From: Pollenia angustigena
Taxonomy: Eukaryota; Arthropoda; Insecta; Diptera; Polleniidae
NCBI GenBank assembly: GCA_930367215.1
Contig: OV884059.1
Location: 223,447,803-223,511,802 of the forward strand
Direction of reading: 5' to 3'
DNA length: 64,000 nucleotides
Of this stretch, positions 42,963 to 53,873 are shown piece by piece. The number at the start of each line of letters is the position of its first letter. Position 1 is the first letter of the stretch. A program made the position numbers and the translations under genes. The notes beneath the pieces were generated by a model. The model was given only the letters and a program-made list of their open reading frames with translations. It was not told the origin of the DNA and ran no database searches.

Positions 42963-43258
42963 CTTTTCAATAACGTTTTTGGTTTATTTCCTTTATAATA
43001 AACCTCTTGAGTTCTTTTATTGCAACTTTAATTAAACAAAATAATAATAAAAACAGCACAGCAGTTTAAACACTTTTCCAGTTCACAAACTTCATTAAGA
43101 ACTTAGTGGCTTTAACAAACGTAATTTACAGCTTTTATTCACTGCTCATTATTGTGAAAGTGTGTAACTTTAATCTTGATCTTCACGAGCATTTATACTC
43201 TAGCCTGTAAACCTCTAGATGGCTCTAGACTCTAGACCATTCGATTATTATTATTATC
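42963..43258 (-). repeat. Decayed LTR of a related element, part 1
   Basis: TTTCAATAACGTTTTTGGTT, TTCCTTTATAATAAACC, GAGTTCTTTTATTGCAA and CTCTAGATGGCTCTA follow the order in the LTR at 38685-39357, with many substitutions. The match stops where the hAT-like element begins and resumes at 47267. Confidence 0.8.
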
Positions 43259-43512
43259 CAGGCTGACAGATAAGGCGATTTCTCGCCAAACGTGGCGATT
43301 TCGAAACGTGTTTGGCGGTGTGATTTTTCCATTTGGCGACCGGCGATTTTTTTTGGCGATTTTTGATATAACTGGCGATTTACTTGGCAATTTTTACCAT
43401 TTATATTATTTCAGCGATTTTTTTAACAGTTTGTCATTTTTTGTTATCATTACTAACTTAAAAAAAATCTGGAAACTTTTTTTCAACTGGTTTTTATTTT
43501 TTTATCAGTTTA

Positions 43513-44133
43513 CCCTGCCTTTACACATGCAAGTAGTATATACGTATTATCAACGAAAATGTCGAAGAAAAAGCCGAAAGTCTTGCAAGTAGCTTGAGTG
43601 TTTACACAGTAAATTGTAAGTTCATTTTTCAAATGTTCTCGAAGCGAAAACATCCTATAAAAAAAAACTTTGTTTTTCGGTTTAACAACATAACCATGTT
43701 AAAAATATTAGCAAGTTATAACAAAATAAATTTAATGATTCCTTCTTTATTTAATTTTCGGTCCATCTTGATTAAAAAATTATGTTTATTTTATAAAATA
43801 TCTGACTCCAGTATTGCCGTAGTGGCGATTTCATAATATTACTGAGAAAATATTTTGTTTAACAATTTTTTTTTCAAAATGCTTGAAATTGAGATGGGTT
43901 GTTGTACAGTTGTTCTCTTTTTTACGTGTTATATTTTATAAATATAACAAAAGTCATCCATGGTAACACTGTTTCTTCATTTGTCATTTTACTTGTTGTA
44001 AGTGTCAAAAATTTACTTGCAAGCAAATTCTCTAGCAAGTTGGGCTGCAAGTACGAAAAGTGTGATGGGGTTAGTAAAAATGTGTGATTGTATTGAGTTT
44101 TTCGAACTTGCACTTGCAAGTGTAAACCCCAGG
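43513..44133. mobile_element. Possible MITE with TTTACACwTGCAAGT ends
   Basis: CCCTGCCTTTACACATGCAA at the left and the inverse CCTGGGGTTTACACTTGCAA at the right resemble each other, and TTA lies outside each. The piggyBac insertion at 44138 sits at its right edge. The interior shares TGGCGATTT strings with the host element, so the boundaries are uncertain. Confidence 0.35.
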
Positions 44134-44137
44134 TTAA

Positions 44138-45813
44138 CCCTACGGTCAATAACCAACAAAATATACGTTAGTCAATAACCGGGTACCCCGGTACCCCTTT
44201 GTAGACTTTGCACTTTTATATTAGAAAATATTGTTTTTAGTCCAATCACATACATATATATAGTTTTGCAAAATAGGCCAATAATAAATATTCGTATATA
44301 AAAATAATCAAATTATAAAGATTTTTGTTTTAAATCGCTACGCTTCACTTTGTCTTCTGTCGCAAAGCCATTTGTAGTTATCAAAAGAAGTCGTTAAAGT
44401 AAACACATAGCATTTTTCTTTGATTACGGTGCTTCTTTAAAATTTTTGTAGCTTTTAAATACTTTAAGCATTTGCTTGTTGCTCTTACATATGCATGTAG
44501 GTCGGTTTATAGAAGTGTCGCTCCTACCCTTGTAGGTATAATAATTTTTAATAAAAAATTAGGTTAGAATGTCGCGTAAAGTGAAGTTTCCAACATAAAG
44601 CCAGTACAAACATTTATTAGATGAAGAAAAGCTAAATATAACTGATCTATTTTTGACGATATCGTGGATGAAGAACAGTTGTCTTAAAAAGTAGACGGTG
44701 AAACACTATATACTGGAAGTATAAATATGTCTAATGCTGATTTACAATAAGTCTTCAGTTGGAAGTGATGCCGAAGTAAATATTTTGCCGTGTGGAAAAA
44801 GCACAATTTGTTATCCCATCAAAACTAGAAGTCTTAATATTCTACGGCAACGTTGTGAGCCTGCAAGATCAACGGAATGGCTTTCAAAAGCTCAAACTGG
44901 AGAGTAGATATTGTGGACATAATAGTGCGTCAGACAATCTAAAAAGCAGATGCCACATATGCAGTCTATATTGTAACTAACCCAACAAAACCACGACTTA
45001 ATTGGAAAAACGTAACAGTAAATGAAATGTATGCCTTTACTGACATTTTAATAATGACAGGTGCAAATCATTCATGTAATGATAATACGAAAGATTTATG
45101 TGCCATCGCATCTAATCCTTTATGTCGAGTAACTATGGCTATTAGCAGATTCTGGTCACTGCGGTGTTTTATACGATTTGACGATGTTAACATCCAGTGA
45201 ATGCGAATGCGAATATAGCAAAATTGGGGAATAAAGTTTTGCAGATTTGTGATGCAAAAAACTCCTATCCGCTCGATGACCATGAAATCACCAATGGGTC
45301 CGGAGAACCGACAAGGAAAAAGAGTCGTTAAGGATCTAACAGGTCCTTTCCATGGTAGTTGGCGCCCCATCACAGTAAATTAATTTTTTTACCACTCATG
45401 ATTTAGCGGAACATTCCAATTAGTCGCCACTTTTCATCACGATCTGCTATTAAATGCTGTCAACGCAAGCCGATACCCACAAATATAATATTTTAACAAT
45501 AAAAGAGTTGTTAAGAAACAAATTTATATTTTTTTTCAATCAAAGTTAAAATAACCGTGCTAATTTGTAGGGAAAAACAAATAAAACTTGTAGGGGTACC
45601 GCGGTACCCGGTCATTGACTCGCGTAGGTGTCGAATGTTAAACGGTTTTAAACAAAGAACAGGCTATATATATATTTTTTTTTCTTTCATAATGTTTTTT
45701 AAGTCCTAAATAGCGACGATTTGGAGTTTCATCGCCACATCACCATTGTGAAAGAATTGCGAGCATTTTTAAGTTGAAAAAGTTACCCGGGTACCCGGTT
45801 ATTGACCGTAGGG
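44138..45813 (+). mobile_element. piggyBac-family element with TTAA duplication
   Basis: CCCTACGGTCAATAACC and its inverse GGTTATTGACCGTAGGG end the element, with TTAA outside both (44134-44137 and 45814-45817). A second, inverted GTACCCCGGTACC/GGTACCGCGGTACC block lies about 40 bases in on the left and about 200 bases in on the right. At 1.68 kb it is shorter than a full copy of roughly 2.5 kb. Confidence 0.95.
44570..45382 (+). pseudogene. piggyBac transposase remnant
   Basis: An ATG near 44570 begins Met-Ser-Arg-Lys-Val-Lys-Phe, and stops soon follow. Near 44998-45190 one frame has Asn-Trp-Lys-Asn-Val-Thr-Val-Asn-Glu-Met-Tyr-Ala-Phe, then Ile-Ser-Arg-Phe-Trp-Ser-Leu-Arg-Cys-Phe-Ile-Arg-Phe-Asp-Asp, the conserved block upstream of the first catalytic Asp. 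Near 45285-45365 Arg-Gln-Gly-Lys-Arg-Val-Val-Lys-Asp-Leu then Gly-Ser-Trp-Arg matches the block before Asp-Asn in this family. The middle, with the first catalytic residues, is deleted. Confidence 0.75.
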
Positions 45814-45839
45814 TTAAGTGAATTTTATATTCAGTCACT

Positions 45840-46922
45840 ACCCTGTAGTTTTTTCGTGACAATTTACCCCAAAAGTGGCAGTACTACTAAAAAAATTAAA
45901 TTCATTTTTTATTAAAATTTTATTTCAACCCAGCTAGCATTTTCAATCGTCTAGGAGTTTACTGGGAATCTCACAAAGAGTGTTTTTAATCGTCGACGAG
46001 CTCATTTTTAAATTGTAGACAATTCCTCGCACGGGAGCAACTGTTACACGTGCTGATTCCTATGAGAGATTCTTCCATAACGCAGCGAAAAACGCTTATA
46101 TTAATCGTAAAGGGAATCGTTTATGATGTATGTAGAGATTATTTAACCAGTCTTTCAGAAAGCGTGCCAATAGTCGTATGAGACTCATGTAGGTATTATT
46201 TTACAACTCGTGAAATGCTCAGCCGTATGACTGAACTATTTGAATAAGGGCATCAAGCGTATTTTTCATACCAAAAATTCTATAAAACAAACCTTAAGGT
46301 CGAGAAAAATCAACACCATCCTGTCGGACAAGCCTTTTTTACATATCCTTAGGCCGGTTAGTTTTATTAAAATTGTATTGGCAATAGCATTTTCATACTT
46401 CAAAAACGGTCTTATTTAGGTAGCTCAGTAATTGTTATACGACTCTTACAGAGAGTCCCAAAAGGTTCATTCCAAGATTTAAAGACGAGCGTGTCAAAAA
46501 ATAAATAAAAAAATAATAAATGAAAAAAAGATTTAGATGTTTTTGTTACATGTCAGATAATCATCAGAAGATCCTTTTAGGAGTTGTATATTAAACATAA
46601 TCGTCTAACAACAAGATGGTGTATGTCATTGAGCATTTCGTTAATTTTATAAGAGAGAGAGAGATAGAGAGAGAGAAACAAAACGTATGACAACACAATC
46701 AGAAAAGCAGATTTATGGTTGGTATAAGGAGACAGTTAAGGGTAAGCCAAGAAGAACCGGCTTATTAACTGTCTTTTTGTGGCCTCTTAGTGACAATTTA
46801 CCCCCTCGTAGGACATCCCCTTTTTAATGTGGCCAGCCATATGGTTATCATTCGGACTGGTGCTGTTTCTAAAGGGGCTAGTATTAAAACCAGCTCGAAG
46901 ACAGCCACATAACCTACAGGGT
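45840..46922. mobile_element. Possible TIR element with ACCCTGTAG ends
   Basis: ACCCTGTAGTTTTTTCGTGA and the inverse right end ACCCTGTAGGTTATGTGGC share about a dozen bases. GTGACAATTTACCCC occurs near both ends in direct orientation. A CCCAGCTAGCATTTTC string, the terminus of the 11.1-kb element, lies at 45935. No target duplication found. Confidence 0.35.
46651..46680 (+). repeat. GA microsatellite
   Basis: AGAGAGAGAGATAGAGAGAG and neighbours, about 28 bases. Confidence 0.9.
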
Positions 46923-47266
46923 ATTTAATTCCATATAATAGTATATATGCAGGACAAAACACTAGTAATGAAATCGATGAGGCTGAAGTGTTCGATCTTA
47001 AAGACTTGTGTACTTAATTTAAGTTCTTTTAACTGAATATATGATCTCCATTTTATATTATTTTTAAAAAAATAGCAGAAACTAAAGAAAAAATTTACTT
47101 GTGGCGACTTTTTTGTAGTTTTTCTCAGTTTTTGGCGATTTTTGACTGAAATATTATACATACTAGCTTTTTTTGTTCGCAAAATTTAATTAAAAAAAAA
47201 AAATTTACGAAAACTAAACAAAATTGACGTTTGGCGATGGAGCTCAAGAAAAAGCTGACAACCCTG

Positions 47267-47525
47267 TTTTTAACACTATGGAAAAATTTAAAAATGACTG
47301 TTATACATCAAAAAACTAAGGTATAGTTAAAGGCTAAACAATAAATTGATCCTTATGATAAGAATCTTATCTATTGAAAGTTCAAGTTATCACAGTGGGG
47401 TTGAAGTGAAATTATTCATAATAATTTTAAAATTGTGTTCTGTGCTTTTTACACTAGAAATATACACAACTAATACAATAACAATTTAAAATAATAAAAC
47501 AACTAACAAATACAAAACAATAACA
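47267..47525 (-). repeat. Decayed LTR of a related element, part 2
   Basis: ACTAAGGTATAGTTAAAGGC, GGTTGAAGTGAAATTATTCA, TTTTTACACTAGAAATATAC and TACAATAACAATTTAAAATA follow the second half of the 38685-39357 LTR in order. With 42963-43258 this gives most of one LTR. No internal region of that element is visible. Confidence 0.8.
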
Positions 47526-47544
47526 ATGGGGCCAATAATTTGGC

Positions 47545-47605
47545 CCCAGTTCTAGTTGAGTCCTAGTTTACGTATAGTTCAGCTGAGTTCTAGTATTTTG
47601 AACTG
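47545..47605 (-). repeat. Possible short remnant of the 11-bp satellite, inverted
   Basis: AGTTCTAGTTGAGTCCTAGT and GTTCAGCTGAGTTCTAGT resemble the inverse of the ACTGAACTAGA unit with substitutions. Short and degenerate. Confidence 0.4.
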
Positions 47606-47616
47606 CATTCCCACTG

Positions 47617-48037
47617 CACAGTGGGAGATTGTGAAAAAGATACTTCTGAATTTTCTTAAAGATAAGTCTGAAAATTTAAGGTGGCAATAAAAGAGTTGTA
47701 GTCGAGTTTAAGTTTTGGATCTGGGGTCTATAGTCTATATATTTGAAAATTAAAAACGATCCAAAATTCTTAATGTTAGTCCGATTTTGAAATTTTTGCC
47801 AGTAAAAACACTAATCCAGTTTTACAAAAAAGTTAGCGACAGGAATAATTTATCCCTTTTAGGATATTAAAAAGGCAAGATAGCCATTTTATACATCAGT
47901 AGGTAGGGAATTATAACAAAAACTTAAATAATTTGCAATAATTGTAAAATACGTTGAAGACATTTTGCAAAAAAAAAAACGTGCAATCGTTTAGAAAATG
48001 CAGAATTTGTCAATTTTTTCAAAAATCTCCCACTGTG
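47617..48037. mobile_element. TIR element with CACAGTGGGAGATT ends
   Basis: TGCACAGTGGGAGATTGTGA at the left and its inverse-like TCTCCCACTGTGCA at the right. The interior is AT-rich without frames. No definite target duplication. Confidence 0.6.
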
Positions 48038-48780
48038 CATTGTTGGTTTTCTTACGTCAAAGTGGTTAAAGTGCATACAAAGCTTACATAGACTATAAAG
48101 TTAAGGTAACTGTGATTGCTGACAACTCTTCACATTGCTTGAACATTATTTTGTTCCAATTTACTTTTGCACTTGAAGACAGACGTCAGCTCAAAAACTC
48201 AACGTCAGGAAAGGATAACAGGAAGTGTAGAAAAAAACAACAAAAACTTCCGCCCTCTTTGTCAGCACAGTTCAAGCCACTCCAAGGACCTTAATGATTT
48301 AAATATTTCTCGTATAGTTTTTATGGGTCATTAAGATAAAATTAAATAGTACTAAGAAAAAAATCATACACACAGGACTTAGTCATCCTTATTGGCCATT
48401 AGGTAGAGGCAAACGATTTCAAGCATGTACAGGGTTTATATATAACAAAAAGTATTGTATTTAGTATTCTAATGATTTTGACGTTGTTTGATGTTGTTTT
48501 TTCGTTGTTGTTTATTCAAGTTCTTGTTGTATTTGCCCTTTCGCAGTTCAAGTTAATGATTTTACGTACACTTGTTGAGAGAGAAAAATATTAATTTTGT
48601 ACCATTTTTTATTTATTTTTTTTTTTTGTGATTGTGTGTGTATGTATTTATGGGGAAGAGCGTTTGATACATACTATTGAATCAGCTTAAATTCTAAGAT
48701 TTTATTACTAAAAGCTTTTGTTGATTTTTAAAATGTTTCCTCACTAGTTATTTTGTCGTTATTCAGATTTATTTCTATTA

Positions 48781-49272
48781 CAGTAGAATCCCGATAATTT
48801 TTAATCACAAGGGACCGGCCATTTCTAACGAATTATAGGGGTTTTCGATTTAGCGGGGCTTCCATTTAACGGGGTTAAAATAAAATTAATACGAATTCAG
48901 GGGGGTTTTAATTTATTTACTAAAACGATAAAAAAAATCATAAAAAACAATTATTCATGTAACAAACTGATCTTAAGAAAATAAACACACACACAAACAA
49001 AAACCCACGCAAAAAAATAGCGGTAACCAAAAAATCAGTCTTTTCATGTTTCTGTTGTTTTTATTACGAATTATAAATGGTAGTTAGCAAACAATTACGA
49101 TTTATAAGAGGTAAAGAAGATTTTATTTAAAAAAAAAAAATACGAATTAGCGAGGGGACCAAAATGTATGGAAATTTTACGAATTAACGAGATTTTTTCA
49201 AGGGACCGACAGTTTATAACGAATTATCGGGAATAACGATTTATCGGTGCACCAATTATCGGGATTTGACTG
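48781..49272. mobile_element. Pogo-like MITE with TA duplication
   Basis: CAGTAGAATCCCGATAATTT and the inverse right end CAGTCAAATCCCGATAATTG form the termini, with TA outside each (48779-48780 and 49273-49274). Strings of the type ACGAATTATMGGG and CGATTTAGCGGGG recur. It is organised like the 61-kb pogo-like element but has no transposase frame. Confidence 0.8.
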
Positions 49273-49274
49273 TA

Positions 49275-50098
49275 GTATATTAATGAAAGTATAAATAAAG
49301 TGCTTTAATTGTTCGTATTTGAAAAGCTTTTGGCAAAGCTATAACAAGTATTTATTTTGCTATTGTTAACCACCCTGTTATTTATCTATATATTTAGTTT
49401 TAGAACTTGCTTGCAAAGCTTTGCTAAGTTAGCAAAGACATCAACTCATTGAAAGTTTTTGCAAAAAGCTTTTTGTATTTATGCTATTGGCGCATGACTA
49501 AATAACATTTTCTTTATTTACAATAAACAGAAATGTAAAATTTCTATGTGGATTTAACGGTAGCTTTACGAATTACGGTAGTTTTTTAATAAAGCGTTAT
49601 ACTTTGGTCGCGATGCCAACTTAGTGCTTTTGGCACTATTTAAAGGGGTTTGGTTATAAGCTAAAAAGAGGCACTAATTTCGTGCTTATTTAAATTTTCA
49701 TTGGTGCCTTTAGTGCTTTTAAAGAAATGTTGAAATTGTTTAACCTTTTTCAAATAAAAACAGAATTTTCAACTTTGCGGTGACAGCAAAGCCTCTAATT
49801 TTTCATTAACTCGTTCCAAAAGTGCTAACATACATAATAAGTAATCTTCTGAGTCCACATTTTAAATAAATAAACATTTTAGCTTAATTTTGGATGAAGG
49901 ATCCGAAGTATCGTTTAGAACATACAAACCAATGTCCGCACAGGTATCAAATACCAGATGGCTGCCAATTGAAAAGGCTGTTAAGAGTGTGTATATTCAA
50001 AATGTGGCTTGAACTGAAAACTAGGAATGTAGCGACACGCCTTTTTGCTGATACGATACCGATACTCAAAAAGACATACATATCGGCGCTACCGATAT
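49275..50098. other. AT-rich stretch without a recognised gene
   Basis: The frame at 49894-50280 begins Met-Lys-Asp-Pro-Lys-Tyr and runs 128 codons, but the MITE at 50102-50195 lies inside it and no domain is seen. Confidence 0.4.
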
Positions 50099-50101
50099 TA
50101 A

Positions 50102-50195
50102 CTGCCTGGCCCACAATGTCGACAAGAACATTTCTTTCGAATATTTATATTGAAAACAAAAACAAATTTTATTTTTTATATTGTGCGCCAGGCAG
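50102..50195. mobile_element. 94-bp MITE with TAA duplication
   Basis: CTGCCTGGCCCACAATGTCG at the left and CTGCCTGGCGCACAATAT as the inverse right end. TAA at 50099-50101 and 50196-50198. The terminal motif recurs at 20374 and, inverted, near 25070. Confidence 0.8.
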
Positions 50196-50806
50196 TAAAT
50201 TTAAATTCAAGGTAAAATTAACAAAACTCAAGTTTCGAAATTTTTTTATTGTACAAAACTACACTGATAGAGTTTATTAATATATAAAATTGATATTAAT
50301 AAAGAATTCAAAACAATGAATCGAATTTGAATTCATGATAAAATTAAAAAATTAAATTATGTTTAAACAAAAAAAAAAAAAACTGTGTAAGAGATAATTA
50401 TTATATGAAATTTAAATTTAAAATTCAAAGTACCCTCAACTTTTGCAGAGATAGACGATTTCGCAAATCCGTTTAACGCCGACATACATGGAAATTAGTC
50501 TCTCAGGTGCGACAGAACTCATTTGAAAACTTAAGTTTTTCTGCGCCATGTAATTAAATTTTGGGTATTTGCATATGCATGTGTATAAAAAGTCTATTTA
50601 AAAAAGAAAATTGGGTGTTCGTTTCTTAAAAATGTGTTTGCTTTTTACAGGGGTAGCATGTTTTATTCTTATAGGTGGGATTCTAACGGGTATTTACCTG
50701 ATGTCTGAGTAAATACCGGGTATATTCCATTTTTAGGTATTTATAAAACACAAATAAATATGGGAATGATTGCCATTCTTAACGTCTGGAATAATTTACT
50801 ACATTA

Positions 50807-50870
50807 AGTCTGGGTTCACACTATGAAAGTTTTCATTCTGAAAGAAAACTTTCATAGTGTGATCCCAGAA
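50807..50870. mobile_element. 64-bp hairpin MITE with TTA flanks
   Basis: GGGTTCACACTATGAAAGTT is mirrored by AACTTTCATAGTGTGATCCC, so nearly the whole unit is one hairpin. TTA lies at 50804-50806 and 50871-50873. Confidence 0.75.
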
Positions 50871-51230
50871 TTAGATTAGACCAAAATCTTGCAGATTTGG
50901 TTTAAAATCTTCTTCCAAATCTAGTGCGTTTACATTATACTTTTTTGACATTAACGAGATTTTGTTTTTATAAAATTACTAAAAGTTTTTTCGTTACACA
51001 TACAAACACAAAAAGAAATATACATTAAAAAATTTGCATTATCTTTTATTTATAATCAATGATATTTATTTTATCAATATTATTCGTCTTTTTTATTTTT
51101 TACAATTTTTATAAAACTTTCTAATTTTTTTTATACAATTTTTGTTTTTTTTTTTTTTAAATTTCAGTTTTTCTTGTGCAGGGAAGTATTTTTTAGTGCT
51201 TTATTGAAAAAGCCATAGTTGCATCATTAA

Positions 51231-51583
51231 AGGCTAGATTACACTATTGTACTTTGTATTAATACATGTCAAAAACTCAAGCAATATGACAGAGTGTGAT
51301 AGTGTGAATGCAATGTGTCACGAAAATGACAAGTATTAAGAAAAAAGTTTGACATCCCATAGGACTTCATCGTTTTGTGAAAAATGTCTATACAATAATA
51401 CTTTTCATTGGATCAGGGTTGCATTTTATTTCATGTGTGAGTGATTAAACTTTGTGTGATGGTGTGAACACAAACTGTCATGTTACATTAGATTTTTTGA
51501 CAGTCGCAACAAAACTCATTAGATTTCTATCGCACAAAGTATTATGGAATACGTAAGACTTGTGAGATAGTGTAATCTAGGCT
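51231..51583. mobile_element. 353-bp MITE with TAA duplication
   Basis: AGGCTAGATTACACTATTGT at the left and the inverse AGCCTAGATTACACTATCTC at the right. TAA at 51228-51230 and 51584-51586. The interior has a second inverted pair built on TGTGATAGTGTGAA/GATGGTGTGAACAC strings. Confidence 0.8.
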
Positions 51584-52154
51584 TAAGTACTACTAGATTT
51601 TGAGTAGATTTCGTCGAAATCTTGTCACGAAGTAGATTTTGTTTTGTAAGGAAAATCTAGTCAAGAACAACTAGATTTGGCTCGAAATCTCGTAAGTACT
51701 AGATTTTGCGTAGGTGCAAATGTAGTATAAGGATATTTATAACGTAACGTCGTTTTCTCTTTTGATAGTTTTCGACACACTTTTTCCCCACTTTTCGAGT
51801 AACGATGGAATATTTTGTTTTACATCTTTTCGATGCGAGAAGTTCTCTCCAAAGTTACAGAACGGGGGGTTCTGGGCGATGATTCTAAATAGAACTAGCG
51901 TTTTCTTTACTAATTGCTGCATTCAAAATATCGTGATATGTAAATTTTTTTAGTTTTGTCATCATCTTTTACAGAATTTACTGCACTTTCAGAATCAAAT
52001 AAAAAAAAAACCCCTTTATGGAGCTACTCTGCAAAATAAAAATCATTAAAAATTTTTGAAGCAAGTGGGAACAACTTTTTTTATTTTTATTAAAAAAAAT
52101 TTTAATTATGTACAAAGTTATTTTCGGGAATACAATAATACGATCTCCGTATGA

Positions 52155-52375
52155 CGTGCTAAATTCCCAGTTTTTCATATTGGATAAATACACTGAAATT
52201 ATTGTTGAGGGAAAGCTAGCTTCTATACGCATTTTGCCGGTTGCTTACCCCAGCTCATCAGGAAACCTTTTCCAAAGATTTTAGAAAAGCCAAAAATATT
52301 AAACAAATAAAACCCTAAAGCGAATAAGAATTATAAACACTCTAAGTCTTACTTGTAACAATATCAAAGCTTAAA
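52155..52375 (+). repeat. Dispersed repeat family A, third copy
   Basis: Same order of blocks as 1212-1395: TGCTAAATTCCCA, GGATAAATACACTGAAATTA, AAGCTAGCTTCTATACGCAT, CTCATCAGGAAACCTTTTCC, AAAGCGAATAAGAATTATAA. It ends shortly before the Foldback-like element at 52408. Confidence 0.7.
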
Positions 52376-52407
52376 CAAAACGCCAACAATAAACAGTACA
52401 TTTTTCC

Positions 52408-53534
52408 GGCGCTGCGAAATATGGCCCCAAAAAAATAAATGAAAATTGACCCCAAATTTGGGGTTATTTTTCATAATGCAATATGGCCCCATTTTTTTAA
52501 TGAAAAATTACCCCAAAAAAATGAAAAATAACCCTAAAAATAAAATGAAATATGACCCTAAATTTGGGGTTATTCTTCATTATGAAAAATCACCTCAAAA
52601 TTTATAATGAATTTGAACCCCAAAAAAGAACACAAAGAAAGTTACATTAAACATTTTCGGTGGCGTTCATATGCCCGAAGCTAAAAATCACATATTTAGA
52701 ATCCCGATTTCAAAATCCGGATAATTATACTGTTTTGGTTTTAAAAATCGTACGATTGATAGCATGGTTGGGCTTTCGGCCATGCGCAAGGAATTTGTTC
52801 TCTATGGTATAACGAAAACTGGCTTTGCTTACTAAAGCTTCACGTAATAGACGGCCTGCGGCCTGGCGCAAGGATTTTCTCTTCAATGGTATAACGAATA
52901 CTGGCTTCGCTAGCTAAAGCTTCTCTTTATAGCCGGCCTTTGGCCGGGTGAAAGGATTTTCTTCTCTTTGGTATAACGAACACTGGCTTCGCTCACTAAA
53001 ACTTCGCTACATAACCGGCCGGGCGCAAGGATTTTCTTTTCAATGGTATAACGGACTCTGGCTTCGCTCAGTAAAGCTTCTCTTAATAACCGGCCGGGCT
53101 CAATGATTTTTTCCTCTATGGCATAACAAACACCGGCTTCGCTAACTAGAGCATCTCTGTACAACCGGCAAGGACTTTCTCTACTTTGGAATTCGGGTTT
53201 TTTAAACTATCCCTAGAAACTATTACATAGAATTTTATAAAATTTGTGTAAAAATGTTTGGGGTGATATTTCATTTCTTAAAATTTGCATTTTTTATTAG
53301 TAGACGAAAAATAGCCCCAAAGTAAAAATTGTGATGTTATTTGGGGCCATTTTTCATTCCTTGATATTGGGGTCATTTTTCATCCCACTTAAAATGCAAA
53401 AACACCCTAACGAAAAAATGAAAAATAACCCCAAAAAAACAAAAAATTGCGCCAAAATTGCGTGTTGTTGTGTCTCATGTAACATTTTGGGGCCGTTTTT
53501 CATTTTACTTTTGGGGCCATATTTCCTGGGGTCA
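52408..53534. mobile_element. Foldback-like element, ATGAAAAATrACCCCA-word member
   Basis: The left end GGCGCTGCGAAATATGGCCC resembles the GGCTGTAGGAAATATCGCCC terminus of the 26.2-kb element, and the right end (inverted) reads ACCCCAGGAAATATGGCCCC. CATTTTTCC lies at 52399-52407 and again at 53535-53543, a likely 9-bp duplication, though similar strings also occur inside. The word ATGAAAAATRACCCCA and its inverse fill both flanks. The core holds four to five units of the 82-bp repeat. Confidence 0.75.
52795..53180 (+). repeat. 82-bp tandem repeat core, copy in the 52.4-kb element
   Basis: ATGGTATAACGAA landmarks at 52804, 52886 and 52968 are 82 bases apart. The next two, at 53043 and 53118, are 75 apart because part of the GGCCTTCGGCC hairpin is lost. 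A minus-strand frame (52910-53164) is open only because of the repeat. Confidence 0.9.
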
Positions 53535-53607
53535 TTTTTCCACCTCTTCAGTAATTTTAGAGCTTAAAAAATTTTAATTTAAATTTACTATTTCTTGACA
53601 TAACTTA

Positions 53608-53870
53608 GTCTGAGTTCATACGGCTCATGTCTTATTGACAAGATTCTTCCTTTTTCTTCTTTGAACATGAATGGGCGTTCAAATGATTCATGTCATGTTG
53701 ACGACATATGCTTTTTTGATATTGAAAACAATAACAAAATTAAACAACAAATGAAAAAGCAAAACGTAAAGACAGTACATGCATCTGTGTACTCGTTTCT
53801 TTTCCCCTCGTTCCTCTCGCCTATAAAGTAACAATCTTGTCAATAAGACATGAGCCGTATGAACTCAGAC
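53608..53870. mobile_element. 263-bp MITE with TTA duplication
   Basis: GTCTGAGTTCATACGGCTCA, continuing through a further 18 bases, is repeated exactly in inverse at the right end. TTA lies at 53605-53607 and 53871-53873. PIF/Harbinger-type by its duplication. Confidence 0.9.
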
Positions 53871-53873
53871 TTA

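Larger units (their letters stand above)
43259..47266. mobile_element. hAT-like element with TGGCGATTT subterminal repeats
   Basis: The left end CAGGCTGACAG and the inverse right end CAGGGTTGTCAGC are similar, and each is followed by a CGCCAAACGT string. Flanks TTATTATC (43251-43258) and TTTTTAAC (47267-47274) agree at 6 of 8 positions, consistent with a decayed 8-bp duplication. The word TGGCGATTT recurs at least six times in the first 150 bases and again near 47100-47240. It splits a decayed LTR and itself contains a piggyBac. No hAT transposase was recognised. Confidence 0.6.

Noticed and set aside
51762..51953. A short secreted-like protein on the plus strand
   Set aside because: The sequence is shared with about 18130-18180 and so belongs to a dispersed repeat.
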